A stretch of DNA of 64,000 nucleotides from Aspidiotus rigidus (taxonomy: Eukaryota; Arthropoda; Insecta; Hemiptera; Diaspididae), in contig JAVHKY010000054.1 of the NCBI GenBank assembly GCA_035079385.1, positions 4,069,501-4,133,500 on the forward strand. The letters run 5' to 3'. Positions 22,801 through 34,800 of the stretch are shown piece after piece. Positions within the stretch are counted from its first letter, which is position 1. The number at the start of each line of letters is the position of its first letter. The translations under genes and the position numbers were made by a program. Below the pieces are notes generated by a model. That model saw nothing but the letters and a program-made list of their open reading frames with translations, was not told the DNA's origin and searched no databases.

Positions 22801-25800
22801 ATCTAACATAAGGAGGGTATAATGTACACAGGCTCAAGTTGTGAAGATGGCCATTCTATAAAGAGGGCGTAGGGAAAAAAATGATAGGAGTAAGAGGATT
22901 TACAAAGGACAAAAAAAAAGGAAAAAAGGGAGAGTTATTCTAGCCCTTTCCATGAAGAGAAAAGCCGTCTTCAAGTGGCATTCTAAGAAATTAGAGGTAC
23001 ACAACATAATTAGACTAGAAAATTGTCGACAGAACCGTGATAGAAACTTACTTCAAGTCTATCTTGATTTATTCTTGCTGACATAACGTAGTCAAATCCC
23101 ACACTTAGAAGAAAATTGATAAGGTCTATTGTTGAGAGTAATGTTACTCTTAATCCTTCAGCGGTTTCTGGTGTCAGGAAGTTTTCTGGTGAAACAACAC
23201 CCATTTTTACTTCTGACTCCCACGAGTCCAGAAAACGAATTCCTTCTTTCATTGTCTGAAAATCAGTATACTCGTAGTAATTGTAAACTCTGAACAATAA
23301 TCACTGTGGTGAAAAGAAATAACACCCTAATACTTCTTAAGTACTACGCTCTCACAATTTTTATTTACCTCAATGTCAGTACTGCCCGCTTTTATTGCTT
23401 CACCAGGGTAACGCCGATTTAGGGAATCGAATAAATTATTCATGAATAAGGTAAATCTTGAGGTCGATATGCTGTCTTCCAGCTCCTCCGTCAGTCTTTC
23501 TCGATAAATGTCCAACCCAACTGCCACCGATTTACTGAAAATCTGTCAGTTGTACATGATAAGTTTATTTATGTTTCTTCAAAGCGTTCATCCAAAATAA
23601 AAAAGTTCATAAGTACTTGAGTCATTAATGAAACCCTCATTCGGGCAAAAGTATCAGGCTTCACATGAGCCTGAGTTAGCCTTGGACAAAGACGGGTATT
23701 TCCTGGCAGATTTTTTTCTTCCTCGAAAAGCACTTCATAGTGACGCCATCTGGCCCATCCAAATTTTGTCTGCAAGAAGAGAAGAAAAAAAGAACAAATA
23801 TATATAATTGATTTTTTTCTTTTAATATTGCAAGCCGTCAACGTGAGTAGGTATTACTAACCATCAGTTCATGATTCAATAATCTGTTACGAATACATTT
23901 GAAGAGGTGTGGCATATCGGAAAGGACGAATATTTGGCGATTTTCGTCAACAGGATTTTGAAAGAAGTGACTCGTATCGCCAAGCTTCCCACTAATACCG
24001 AATTCCTTCCACATACGCCGATTTGGCTTGGCGCCATCACAAATTATCGCTACTACTTTTACGCCAGCTTTTTCCAACAGTACAATCGCCTGTACAATCA
24101 GCTTTGCCAGAGTGATACCATTTGTAGCCCCCTTAGCAGAAAAGCACCCAATAGGTTGGAAGTAGTCCTCCATTATGGATGAAAATCCAAACACTAGAGC
24201 ATGATCAGCGAGATTGTCTTTTTCCGTGCTACTAACATCATCTTCGCCAAAGTCAACGACACCTTGATAGCGTAAAGTTTTCAAATCTGTTTTCATAGCT
24301 TTTCGTACAGACATTTCGTCAAATATCAGTATTCCGTACTTCTCTCTGTCAGATTTTGAATTCATTTTCATCCGCAACGCTTCAAAAAAGCAAGAATCAA
24401 AACCACAACCCATTTTCACGCAAGACATGTGTCTCTTCACGGTTCGTGGAGAAGGTAGAGGCAGAATGTTGTTTTTGGAAATGAATTGATACATACTTGG
24501 GCTACGTATATGCATTAGCAGACATGTTAAAATCCACTCTTTTGAATACCTTCTAGAAAACTTGGACTTATATTTAGCCATCTGTATTATCTCTTTCAAG
24601 ACCATCGCTTGAGACGAGTTGATTTGTAAGGTTTTGATGTAATCTTCAATTTTTTGATCCGAAAGTTCTTCAATTTTTTGGCCACACAATTTCAGCTGGT
24701 CTTTAAGCTTGTTGTTGCTAAACATCAACCTCTGCTTCGCTTTCATAGTCGTTCGTAACGTCCGATTCAATACTTTTTTCTTCTCAGGGCTACTCAACAG
24801 AGCTCGCCGTTTCTTGACAGCTTGACATGGTGTTCCAATATCTTTGGTAATTCTGAAATGTAAAATTTGAAAATGAACAAGACTGGGATAAAACTCATAC
24901 CGACAAACCGGCTACTTCCATTTGCGACACTCACGCATTTTTTCCAACTCTTTTAGCTATTTATCACTGTAGAAAAATTCTATACAATTTTAATTGCTCC
25001 TCAAAAATAATTCAGTTTCTCTCGTCCTGTTATTGGGTACCAGGGCGCTGGCGAGAAGAAAAATAGATCTTGACTTCTTAGAGTAGATTAGATAACCATG
25101 AAAAATGTTTTCAAAATCACTCACTGCAAGACAAAAAACGTCTTTGTAAATTACCTAGATTATTTTTATAGACCTGCGAAAATCTAACTTCTTGAATAGT
25201 GATCCCATATCATCACTGTCTTTTCCCATGTAGATATTTCCATTAAAATTAAGGTCCCATAAGTTTAGTTGGGTACTTGAAAATCAATTAAATACGTACC
25301 TCGCGATTTTCATAGAAAGCGCTCTTCTCAATAGGTTACACTCGTCGCACATATTCTTATTTTTGCTTCCCTTTTGTAAAGAGCATTTGATACTCTGCCA
25401 ACGATTCAAAATATTTTTTCGGCCACTTTTCATAATTTTGACGGTGTTAAATTCTGGTGTAGGAAGTACTCCATTACAAATAACTGTATTAGAAAAGTGG
25501 GTCGCGAAAACAGTTAATTCTTGAAATGATGTAATGACTTGAGATCCAATTTGTTTCCCCAATATGAAAGAACGAACATCACAGCTATCTCTTGTTGCTC
25601 GTAGTTCTTGCACTACTGTACATCGACGTTCCGTATCATTTGAAAATTCCATTTTACCCAAAATTTTGACTTCGTCGATGGTGAACCTATTCCAAGAACC
25701 CGATAATATTGATAAATCCAATTCATCGAAAGCATTCCATGTAGTAAAAGGCATCTCGTGCTGGACATTTGAGTTTTGAACTGGTTCAATTTCTTCCGCA

Positions 25801-26810
25801 CAGATAAAAGTGGCAGCGGCAGAAATACTGTTATCTGTAATTAAAATACATCTATTTTAAGAGCCTCTTCAAAATAATCTCCCCTGATTGATATAGCTCG
25901 TCGATTGAATTTTTTCCACGTTCCCTCGTCATATACCAAATACATACATATAGCTTGAAACATCAAAATCTTTCTAAGAATTTTTCCGACTTCCCAAGTT
26001 ATTAGGTCAAGGAGGTCGGACATTTCCCCAAAAAGTTTCTCACGGACTGTGGCTGGTATTCACAGTAGAATAGAAATTCCCAGATAAAAAAAAAAAAAAA
26101 AAAAAAGGAACGCCACTGAACAAACATAAACGAAACACCGAATACTTCATTAAATTAGAAATAAGTTTGCATCTTACCATGTTCACCATCTGCTTTAGGG
26201 TTTGTCAAATCTTTAAATGATATTGATCTTTCCTTCGGTGGTTTCCTCCCTTTTTTAGAACACGCACGTATTGTATATGAGATGTAATGAGGTGGAACTT
26301 TTGGAAAAATTGATGGAACAGCGTTCGCTATCAACTTCGACTTCTTTAAAGGTATCTAATGAAGAATACCAATACAAGTATCGCATAAATTAGCATGAAC
26401 AATAAACGTAAATATATTATACCAACTACCTACTAACGGAGATTCGCAAATATTATATTCTTTTAATAGTATCTAACGAATGCGTACCCGTATTTCGCCC
26501 GAGATCCAATCATGAATAATTTCTTCATCTTTAAAATGTTTTGCGCATACCCAAGATTTTTCGGAAAATTTGATCTCTCTTTTAGGAATGGCTTGCTTCC
26601 ATTTCTGAAACTGCTCTGGATCTCTAGGAGCCTTGAAAACTGAAACCTGAATAACCGCTCATAGGATAAAAATACGTCTCGTCTATGTGTAATCAATATT
26701 GAAAAAAGTCTCTAATAAGTATCATGATATTATTAACGCACCTTTTCACCAGAACTTGCTATTGTACTAGCATATCCAGTCTTGCATTTGACTACGAAGC
26801 AACAAGGCAT
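19813..26810 (-). CDS. P-element (THAP9-like) transposase, intact
   Basis: Nine exons: 26810-26742, 26646-26488, 26355-26178, 25834-25291, 24852-23862, 23769-23617, 23542-23369, 23255-23052, 20565-19813. All phases agree, giving 1,074 residues without a stop. The THAP DNA-binding domain is at residues 1-75 (MPCCFVVKC; W39; C57-x2-H60-F). A basic KKGRKPPK segment follows, then a helical/coiled region near 340-400. The RNase H-like catalytic core starts at ILIFDEMSVRK (Asp near 495), with IICDGAKPNR (Asp near 589). The last catalytic pair is NQDRLE at 819-824 (Asp 821, Glu 824), followed by FFGTLRQAGCANDHP, the conserved P-family signature. A GTP-binding-like insertion domain lies between the second and third catalytic positions. 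The catalytic Glu ends exon 8, and the intron after it is 2.5 kb. The C-terminus has a C..C pair (KCDTCRKAF) and a basic tail. Its cut-and-paste substrate would be the element's own ends. Confidence 0.9.
20927..21060. mobile_element. 134-bp hAT-like MITE with perfect 8-bp TSD
   Basis: The ends are CAGGCCTGAAATTG and its complement. It is flanked by ATAATCAG at 20919-20926 and 21061-21068. It sits in the long last intron of the P transposase gene and so inserted into the P element. Confidence 0.85.
21061..22309. other. Rest of the last transposase intron, left part
   Basis: AT-rich, with no ORF or recognisable signal beyond homopolymer runs near 21810-21900. Confidence 0.4.
22310..22410. repeat. 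101-bp palindrome (hairpin element)
   Basis: AGAAGAATACTCCACAGAGT begins the left arm and its imperfect complement closes the right. The arms are about 48 bp, with a four-base centre between complementary 'gccgcag' and 'ctgcggc'. It is either a small fold-back insertion or a structured intron element of the P gene. Confidence 0.8.
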
Positions 26811-26950
26811 AATTACATTAATGCTGTGTCAGTAAACCAAGTAATTACTTCCAATTTCGGTGGGTATCTATAATAGGAAACGTAGAACACTGGAACCTGA
26901 ATTAAAACAACATTCGAACCATTTAAATACAATAATTGAGTAATGAACTG

Positions 26951-27116
26951 CAGGGGCGGATTTACGGGTACATTTTGGGGGGGGGAACTTCCATTGTTCT
27001 AAAATTTTTTTCCTCGCAAATATAGTCAAATTGAACAATTTCAGTCTTTTTTGGAGGTTTTTTTTTTTGGGGGGGGGACGTTCCCCCTGTCCCCCCCCCC
27101 CGTAAATCCGCCCCTG
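26951..27116. mobile_element. 166-bp hAT-like MITE with G/C-tract arms
   Basis: The ends CAGGGGCGGATTTACGG and CCGTAAATCCGCCCCTG are exact complements, a common insect hAT-type terminus. Inner arms are poly-G and poly-C. Flanking sequences share AATGAA but not in perfect register, so the target duplication is uncertain. It lies between the transposase start and the right end of the P element. Confidence 0.75.
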
Positions 27117-27875
27117 AATGAAGATTGAACGTTCTTCTATTATAGCACTTACTTTTTTATCACCGGCGTGCGTTTTGTTTATTGAAACTGCAATTGAACT
27201 TTTCTCTAAAATAAGGTATAAAATACTTGTGCTTATAAAACTCGATTCGTAGATCGAGGCTGGATCGAAGAAACCACGAAGAAACTAACAACCGTGTTAA
27301 CAATGAATAAATTAATACTACGGATGATTTAATATCAATGGTGCGCGTAATTTAAGTATCGATTTCCCTTTGATCGTGCTATGGATAAAATGACAACGTT
27401 CGATCGATCACTATACTGAAAGTATTTTCAAAGCGCTACAACTTTTGCCTCTTTCATTTTTTCGATTAAAACAATATTTATCGAGTAATATCAAGAAGAA
27501 ATGAATATGCTCAATAATTCTCCATAAGCATACGTCTATCTCACCATGGACTAGTCGATCTAATTCATACAGCGCGCTCTACAGAAATAATTTGGCGTAG
27601 TCACATTTCCAGAGACAAGAATTTCGTGTCGTGTCAATTGGAGGTTCTTAACCGATTAACCGGTTACAATGATCTTTAATAAACCGTTTAACCGGTATAT
27701 TGAAATAACCGATAACCGCCCATCACTACTTTGTGAGATGAGATGGGATTGTGACATTGTTGTTCAAATTTTGATAGATCTGATTTCAAATACTTGGACA
27801 GTTTGCGCAACCTGACAAACCAATCAGCGTGTTTGCTTACGGAAAAATATATTTCCAAGGCACATCCCTTGTGAT

Positions 27876-28022
27876 TAAAGATACCTAGAAGAACAAGATA
27901 ACGCAAATTTCCCATAAGAGCCCATGTTAAAATTGAATCTCGCGACTGCTGGCGATTTTTGTACCTGCGGCGGAACACTGTAACTACTTCCGTGCGTTAT
28001 CTTGTTCTTCTAGGTATCTTTA
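27876..28022. mobile_element. 147-bp MITE with 30-bp perfect inverted ends
   Basis: Terminal repeats start TAAAGATACCTAGAAGAACA and are perfect over 30 bp. Direct copies of CTTGTGAT flank it at 27868-27875 and 28023-28030. The core AGATACCTARAAGARACAAG is shared with the larger element at 59886-60375, so both belong to one family. The 8-bp duplication suggests hAT- or P-type mobilisation. Confidence 0.88.
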
Positions 28023-28030
28023 CTTGTGAT

Positions 28031-28199
28031 AAGGCGCTAGAGGTATTCTCAAGAATGTAAACAAACACGTGATGTGGTGGTAAATTTTAGTGAAGCGGTG
28101 CAACTTAATGCAAAATCACATTAAGTCGCACCGCTTCACTAAAATTTACCACCACATCACGTGTTTGTTTACATTCTTGAGAATACCTCTAGCGCCTTA
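28031..28199. mobile_element. 169-bp hairpin element abutting the previous one
   Basis: Near-perfect palindrome with arms of about 79 bp (AAGGCGCTAGAGGTATTCTC... and complement) and a tiny loop around 28113. It is flanked by CTTGTGAT at 28023-28030 and 28200-28207, the same octamer that flanks the preceding MITE. It is unrelated in sequence to that MITE. Confidence 0.88.
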
Positions 28200-28343
28200 C
28201 TTGTGATGATGATTATTGGTAGTCTTCTCATTTAGTCATTTGATTTAGATTATATTTTGTTAATTCTTGCTTCAAACTATTGATCTGTTTATTTATATGT
28301 AAGTAGGTACCTATATTTTCTTTCATCTTTTTGTAAATTTAAA

Positions 28344-29345
28344 ATGTCAACTACACTAAAGCACCTGACTACAAATATTGAGAAAGCGCTCTTCAATATG
28401 TTTCGACAACATGACAAAAATGTGAATAAAACCAATTTTAAAAGTTTGGCACCAGCTGTTTTGAAAACGGATCAAGGAACAAATTCCATTACCAGCGATG
28501 GTCTATTAAACGGTGAAATGGGAAAATATCACGATCAAAATTTGGCACAAGATGCAAAGAAGTTGGTCAATGATGGATCCAGTGTTATCTGCAATTCAAG
28601 CATTGAAGGCAAGCAAGTTGAATATTCTTATCCTACACCCGTGATATTTAATGATTTAATAGATAGATATTTGTATTACGGAGTTCACAAAGAAAGGGAG
28701 TACAATTGGGGTGTTCTCGGCTTTGAAGTGGATAAATTTTTTTCTTACGGAGCATATTTCTGCAAATATGAAGCAGAAGATAAGAAACTTGAGATTATAT
28801 CAGTTGGGTTTGGCAATGGCGTTGTAGAGAACGAGATAACCACAATATACCCAAGTCATTTTGGAAATGAAGTTGATGTTCCAAACATCACATTAGTCGA
28901 TCTGGATCCAAAATCTGAAACTGAATTCAAAACTGTTGATGATCTTCTAGTTAAGCGCCCAGACTTGGTTGGAAATTGTGTACTGTTTCTAATTTGGCCT
29001 GAACCAGAATTCGAGAACAATGATGATTACGATATTGATGCAATTTGCAAATTACAGCCATGTTCTGTGTTAACGCTGTATGAGACTACCGGGTTGAGTG
29101 GGAGTTCCGCTTTACAAACTCTGTTGGATAAGAAGAGTTCTGAATTAAAATACTATCAAGAGAAGAATCCAGGCGTAGAATTGAATAATTATTCAATAAA
29201 AGAAGTCGCTTGCCAAGAAGTGACTTTTGGAACTAATGATAAATGGAAATTTTTATTTGAGAAAAACGACGAAACATTAAAACCAGAAGCTTGTGTTTTT
29301 AAATTGAAAGTTGCCACAATGAAGAAATCACTTATAGATGAATAG
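28344..29345 (+). CDS. Unknown intronless 333-residue protein
   Basis: A single uninterrupted ORF starts at an ATG in good context after an AT-rich leader (MSTTLKHLTT) and is followed by an AATATAAAA stretch that may be the poly-A signal. The first 90 residues are polar and probably disordered. The rest looks like one globular domain. Residues about 149-165 read LEIISVGFGNGVVENEI, close to the glycine-rich motif I of class I S-adenosylmethionine methyltransferases. NITLVDLDP near 181-189 could be the following acidic strand. CVLFLIWPEP near 212-221 resembles a hydrophobic strand ending in a WP(E/P) catalytic loop. I therefore suspect a methyltransferase-like fold, but I do not recognise the family. 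The lack of introns beside intron-rich neighbours hints at retroposition or transfer. Codon usage is ordinary AT-rich. Confidence 0.7.
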   Translation: MSTTLKHLTTNIEKALFNMFRQHDKNVNKTNFKSLAPAVLKTDQGTNSITSDGLLNGEMGKYHDQNLAQDAKKLVNDGSSVICNSSIEGKQVEYSYPTPVIFNDLIDRYLYYGVHKEREYNWGVLGFEVDKFFSYGAYFCKYEAEDKKLEIISVGFGNGVVENEITTIYPSHFGNEVDVPNITLVDLDPKSETEFKTVDDLLVKRPDLVGNCVLFLIWPEPEFENNDDYDIDAICKLQPCSVLTLYETTGLSGSSALQTLLDKKSSELKYYQEKNPGVELNNYSIKEVACQEVTFGTNDKWKFLFEKNDETLKPEACVFKLKVATMKKSLIDE

Positions 29346-31827
29346 ATGCCATTTAATATAAAAATACTATGTTTCTTTTTCGTTTTTATACACAGCATAC
29401 CTGAAAATCGTGACTAAAATGTCCTGCAACGCTGTTTTTGTCGTCAAGTTTTCGTCGAGACTTGGCTGGTAAATTTGAAAGTCTACAGTCATTTTCGAAG
29501 AAATCTAAAGATTTAGAATTGTTTTTGTAGTATCTCAATTAAACTAAGCACATAACTTTTTCCAAACAATGTTAATGCTATGTTTCAACATGTGTAATCG
29601 AGTTCATCAATTTTCCAATAAGTACAATATAAATCATCAATTTTCGTGTCGGTTATTTAAAAAATCTAATTATTATAACGTATAGGGAACAAAAAAATAA
29701 AAAAAAAAAAGAGGAAAAAAACGATCGAAAAGAATAACGCAGGTGCAAAAATGCACTACCAATAATCAATATTGCTCAATTTGCCCCTTGTCACTACGTG
29801 TACCAATGAATCCATCAAAACTAATCTTTGCTTCCCTGGCTCTGGAAGAAGAGGGGGAGAAAAAAAAAAATACCTACAATTTTTATGAGCAGTTGCGGAG
29901 AAGTTGATCGGTGCCTATCAGTACAAATAAAAAATATAATATTTGATCGCACCAAAATATATTTCATACCTTACTATGAACCTAACTTCTTATTTCAACT
30001 CAAACAAAATTCTGGCAGTGAGGTTGAACCAAACCTAAGTAAAATATCACGGTAAATCATTGGCGTTTTTCCATTCGATTATCATTAGAGCTTGGAATGG
30101 CTAGCTTTGTCTTTCGTCAGATTAATTCCTGAAGAACACTTGAGCTGAGAGTCAGATATAAATACGTTTCAGGTCGGAGCAGGCTTGGGAAAAGATTTTA
30201 TTATGTCAAAAAATGCCAGAAATGGTATGAAAATGCCAAATGATACCAAATATTACGCCCATTTTCGAGGTAAAATCTCTTTTTGCGTTGGAATGAAAGA
30301 AATGACAAGGTGGTTTTCAACTTAATTACACTCGCACAATATTGTAACGAAGTTCATAATAGTGTGCAATTTTAGAACTGCTCAAAACAGAAGACGAGTC
30401 TGCCAGAACTTTTCGAGACCTGCGTACGACGTTTTTGAATAGAAATTTCGTTTAAATTTCTTATTGGTATGTCAAAAAATGACAAATTATTCAGTTGTTA
30501 GTATCAAATTTTATCATTGAAAACGTCAAAAAATCCGAGCTTTAACTAGGGTCTTATTATTCTGATGAGGGTGAAAAAAAAAATATATTTCGTAGGTGTT
30601 TAGGTACATAATAATTAGTTACATACACAATGTTTATTCTATGATATCTAGAAGGGATCTGAGCAGTTACCTAAACCCTTGAAAATTTGGAGAATCAAGG
30701 GAGAACTGAAAATTAGTGGGAGGTACACAAAAACTCATAAGGTTCATATCATCATAAATAAGCAGTGTTGGTACAACCTATGTACATAAATCGCCCTTAC
30801 ATAGATACGATCTCCAAGAACACAAGTTGTTATCATCAGCGACCATTATAGTGTCTTAAGTTGCTGCAATCTTTTTTGCCGTTGAGTCACGTCGAATATA
30901 ATACGCCCTAAAAGAAAGTGGAAGAAATATTTAGTAAAATCACAAAGATATATCTTCAGAAAGAAAGTGAAAAAATATCAATGATTCTCAGCAACCCACG
31001 TGCACGTATCTTCGATCTTTTGATTAAAAAAAAAAAAAACGTAGTCTTGTTGGACGAAAATCGTTAAGAAAAATACAGAAAATTGAAGATAATTATTGTT
31101 TAGGGTTTTCATGAAAGTATCATCAGGAAGGAGAGGGATTGAGACGATTTTCATCGTAGAGCATCCGGGAAATGATTTGATTATAGTTTCCTTCGGAGGT
31201 TTACGAGGACATCCTTAGACTCGGTACTGAATTTTTAAATTTTTTTATGTATGACAGTAGAAATTCAAATTCGTCAACGAAGTCTTGACGGGAACTCGAT
31301 GACAGAAACGGCTTTGCAGGAAGTGTACGTTACGGAATGGCTACATTTTAGTCAAGTCAAGATTTTTAGGCTCTGTATAGTATAGCAATAGTCATCAGAC
31401 AATGGTAAAGCATTCAAACAGGTGGGAGAACAAGTTACTAGCAGTTAGAAAACTACTTGTCCTTCCAACGGAACAACGCGAACGAATGAACTCAGCAATT
31501 CACTCGTAGTCGTCGCACAAACGCTTCAGTTTCAGTTGAGCCGATCGTGATCGAGCACTGTGAACGTTTCTCTTATATTCTTCCACTATTATTTCACGTT
31601 ACCTGTTCTGGCTGTTTAATCGCAAGTGTATAACATCGGTATCGGTTCTGACGTGGTTATTCTTCTTTTATAAACAAACACGCATCGTTAACTGTGTTGC
31701 GTATATTATACTGATGGGAAATTCCTTCCTCGCCATGTACCTGTATCGCGAAAGAAGTGCATTAATATCTGTTAAAACCATGGCTTCAAGATTTTTAACG
31801 TGAATAGTTTGTTAGTGCGATAGTAAC
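29346..31827. other. Intergenic; promoter and 5' UTR of the Bitesize gene
   Basis: No ORF with a domain. From about 31500 the sequence becomes less AT-rich ('acgcttcagtttcagttgag'). That TCAGTT could be an initiator for the next gene, with a 5' UTR of about 300 nt up to 31828. This is a weak inference. The left part is featureless AT-rich DNA. Confidence 0.35.
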
Positions 31828-34800
31828 ATGCGCGGAGAATGGCAGCTCTCATCTGATTCGGTTCGCGGACTAGACCCGACGGCGATTAAGCATTGTTACG
31901 GTGAATATTCCTTCGTCGAAGATGTCACAAGAAGTTCCCTCTATTTCCATCCCGATGAGTCGCTGAAGGTAGAATTGTCGCCAAATTGTTGCATCGGTTT
32001 TCCGAAAGATGAATTTACGAGTTCATCGACCCACATAGATTGTAAACGTTCTCCGGTGTGGATGCGTTCGGAAGCAAAAACTATGACTCGTCTAACGCCG
32101 AACAATACTTTCCCTTACGCTGGTGTGGTCGGTATTTCAAATTTGCTGCAGTGTACGAATAATACCTGTAACATCGAAACTAGCGATATAAATAACAATT
32201 ATGACGATGATGACGATAATGCGGATAATAATAACCACAATGAAAATAACCGTAACAACAACAATGAAGGCAGCAACAGCAGCAACGGCGACAGCGATCA
32301 TAATGAAAGAGATGAAGAAGGAGATGAGGCTCATATGAATAATAACAGCAATAACGAAGAGGGTAACAATGACAACGACGGCGACGGTAATGATGAAAAG
32401 GAAAATAAAAGTACCGCCGAAGAAGACGACGTCGAAGACGAGGAGGAAGATGAAAGTAGCGAGGATGAAGACAATATGATGAATGGTAACTCGAAAGATT
32501 CAACCGAAGATGAAAACGTAAAAAGGTATCTCTTGAACAAATTATCCTTCGAAGATATGGAGAAAACAGATCCTCGACTTTCGATCATATCCAATACCCC
32601 CTACGACAGCATTGAGGCGCAATGTAAACAAACCAGTATCAGCTCTGTAAAAAAAGAACATTTCGTCGAATTAATTAACGTTAAGAGTAATTCACTGTCG
32701 GATGAGTTTTCTGGCACAGAATCCATGGAGTACATACAATACGACGATCACGAAAAACTTGTCACAAAAAATGAAAACTGGTTTTCCAACTTGATATCTA
32801 TTCGTCCGCAAGAAACCCTCAATAGTGCCTCATCTCAACTTCCTAACTCGTCAGAAGTTCATGTGATCACCGGCAACGATACTTTATCGGCTGTTATCTG
32901 CTTAGAAGAAGGTTTAGCCGATGATGACTCTTGGGTGGAAGAACTAGATCACGACGATTTTCCAGAAGAATCGTCCGACGGGGAAGAAATAACCTATATA
33001 GAACGAGTAGACGACAGATATTACAATCGAAACGATATCGATTTGACGCTCCATACGATTTTTGAAGAAAGTGGCGAAGATAGCGAGTCCGAGCACGAGC
33101 AAGGCGATTCGACCCAGCTGGAGAAATACTTCGTCTACGAAATTGGTGGAACACGTAATGACGTGGATAGCATTTCTGAAAGTGTGTCGGAGAGTAGTTC
33201 GACGATTAGCGAAGGCTTGGACATGGTTCAGATGGAGGATTCGACGCTAGAAACGAATTCTGTTGACTTGGCGCCCTCTCGACTTGAAAAATATTTTCTA
33301 TCCGGCTTCATGGGCTTCGATAAACGAGACTCGGATGGTAGCGTTGGCAGTGATAGCGAAAGCCGACAAAGTCCCGAACAACGCCGCAAGAAAGTTGTCC
33401 GAGCTCGCGGGTCAAATAGACACAGCTCGCTGGATAACTTAATCGAAGAACAACAACTCGACTCCGAGAGTCCGTGCGAAAGTTCCAGTTCAGAAGCCGA
33501 AATGAACGAAGAGGGTATTACGGGTGATAAGAATGATGATCAGTTTGATACGATGAAACGAACAAAAAAGAAGAAACGTTCTCAGGTACCTTCGATTGAA
33601 CATCTAGAAGATATGGACAATATCGAAGAAATTGATAACCCTGAAGGACATTCGACACCTGTTCCCTCATTAAATGCGGACGTGTCCACTAATGATCTCA
33701 GTCTTACCAAAGAAACAAATCGTGATGAATTAACGAATCCTCCGAGGAACGAGTCAATTAAGAATTTCTTATCTTCCACGCCTCATAGTTTATCCCGCAG
33801 AGATAGTTTCAATAATTGGAGTTCCGACGAGGAAACCAATCTAATGATGTCAAAAATGCGAACATTTTTCAAAAGTATGATAGCTCAACAGAAAAATACT
33901 AGTCCAATTAATAAGAATCGCAATAAACCTCCTCAATTAGTTTACTTTGAATCAGAACTTACTAGACTTATGAAAACTGTACCTGGTCTGCGGGATGATC
34001 AAGTAAGAGAGATTGTTGAATATTTAAGTAGTGAGGATACATGGAGCGATTCTTACGATTCTTCAGATTATACAAGTTCAGACTTGGAAGTTGGTAGCAA
34101 AAAGAATCCATTCCAGCCAAGCATTTCTGTTGATAGTTGCAAAGTGCCTGATATTAATATTGACGGACAAAAGGACACCGATCTGGTCTATCAATGTCTG
34201 ATGTCGTCATTTCAGCGGATGGAGCCTAATTCCGATTCCTCGGCATCGCGGAATTCTCCGCCTTTAATGAATAAAGTAATGCAGCACATTGGTACAAAAT
34301 TGGTGGCTTTGATGCACGAAGTGACTGAAGGCACTGCATGTACTCCCAAAGCTAGTCGATACCAGCGACGTATGCATCCTAAATTACCAACTATTGCTAC
34401 AGCGACAGAAGAAGAGGATGATTCTGTAGAAGAATGTAGTCCTTTACCAAGATCAAAATCGTACGACCCTTTGCTGGAAGAATCTCGTCAAGAAACTAGT
34501 GATAATGAACGTTTCAGTTGGCGAGGAAGTTTTGAGTCGGCATTGATGACCGGTTCAGATTCACGTAGCCGCTTACCATCGGCTGGGGAGAATTCTGTTT
34601 CTGCGCTAGGTTTGGCTAATTCCAAGCGTAGATCGGCTGGCGATTTGCTCCTTAAATCTGGAAATAACAGTCGCGAACACTTAGACAGAGTGAGAAGCTG
34701 TGGTAGCATAGGCGGTGGTGTGGAAGATAAAATTTGGAGTATGCGGCATCCTAAAAAACGTCGAAGCAGCGTTCCTGACGAACGGTCTAATTCTGGAGAG

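Larger units (their letters stand above)
18965..27728 (-). mobile_element. Apparently full-length 8.76-kb P-type DNA transposon
   Basis: Both ends carry the terminal inverted repeat TAGTGATGGGCGGTTATCGG (the match extends about 5 bp further). A perfect 8-bp target duplication CTTTGTGA lies at 18957-18964 and 27729-27736. Subterminal AACCGATTAACCGGTTA-type words are repeated at both ends and may be transposase sites. The element contains one minus-strand gene for a P/THAP9-like transposase that is open throughout. P and hAT elements both make 8-bp duplications. The terminal sequence itself resembles hAT ends, but the transposase is clearly P-type. Three small palindromic elements are nested inside it (20927-21060, 22310-22410, 26951-27116). 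Confidence 0.9.

Noticed and set aside
18965..27728. Calling the large transposon hAT because of its TAGTGATGGGC ends and 8-bp duplication
   Set aside because: The encoded transposase has a THAP head and P-family catalytic and FFGTLRQ motifs. P elements also make 8-bp duplications.
32137..32594. Three minus-strand frames rich in Val/Ile, Tyr/His/Arg and Ser/Leu opposite the Bitesize acidic tract
   Set aside because: They are shadows of the simple AAT/GAT/GAA codon repeats of exon A.
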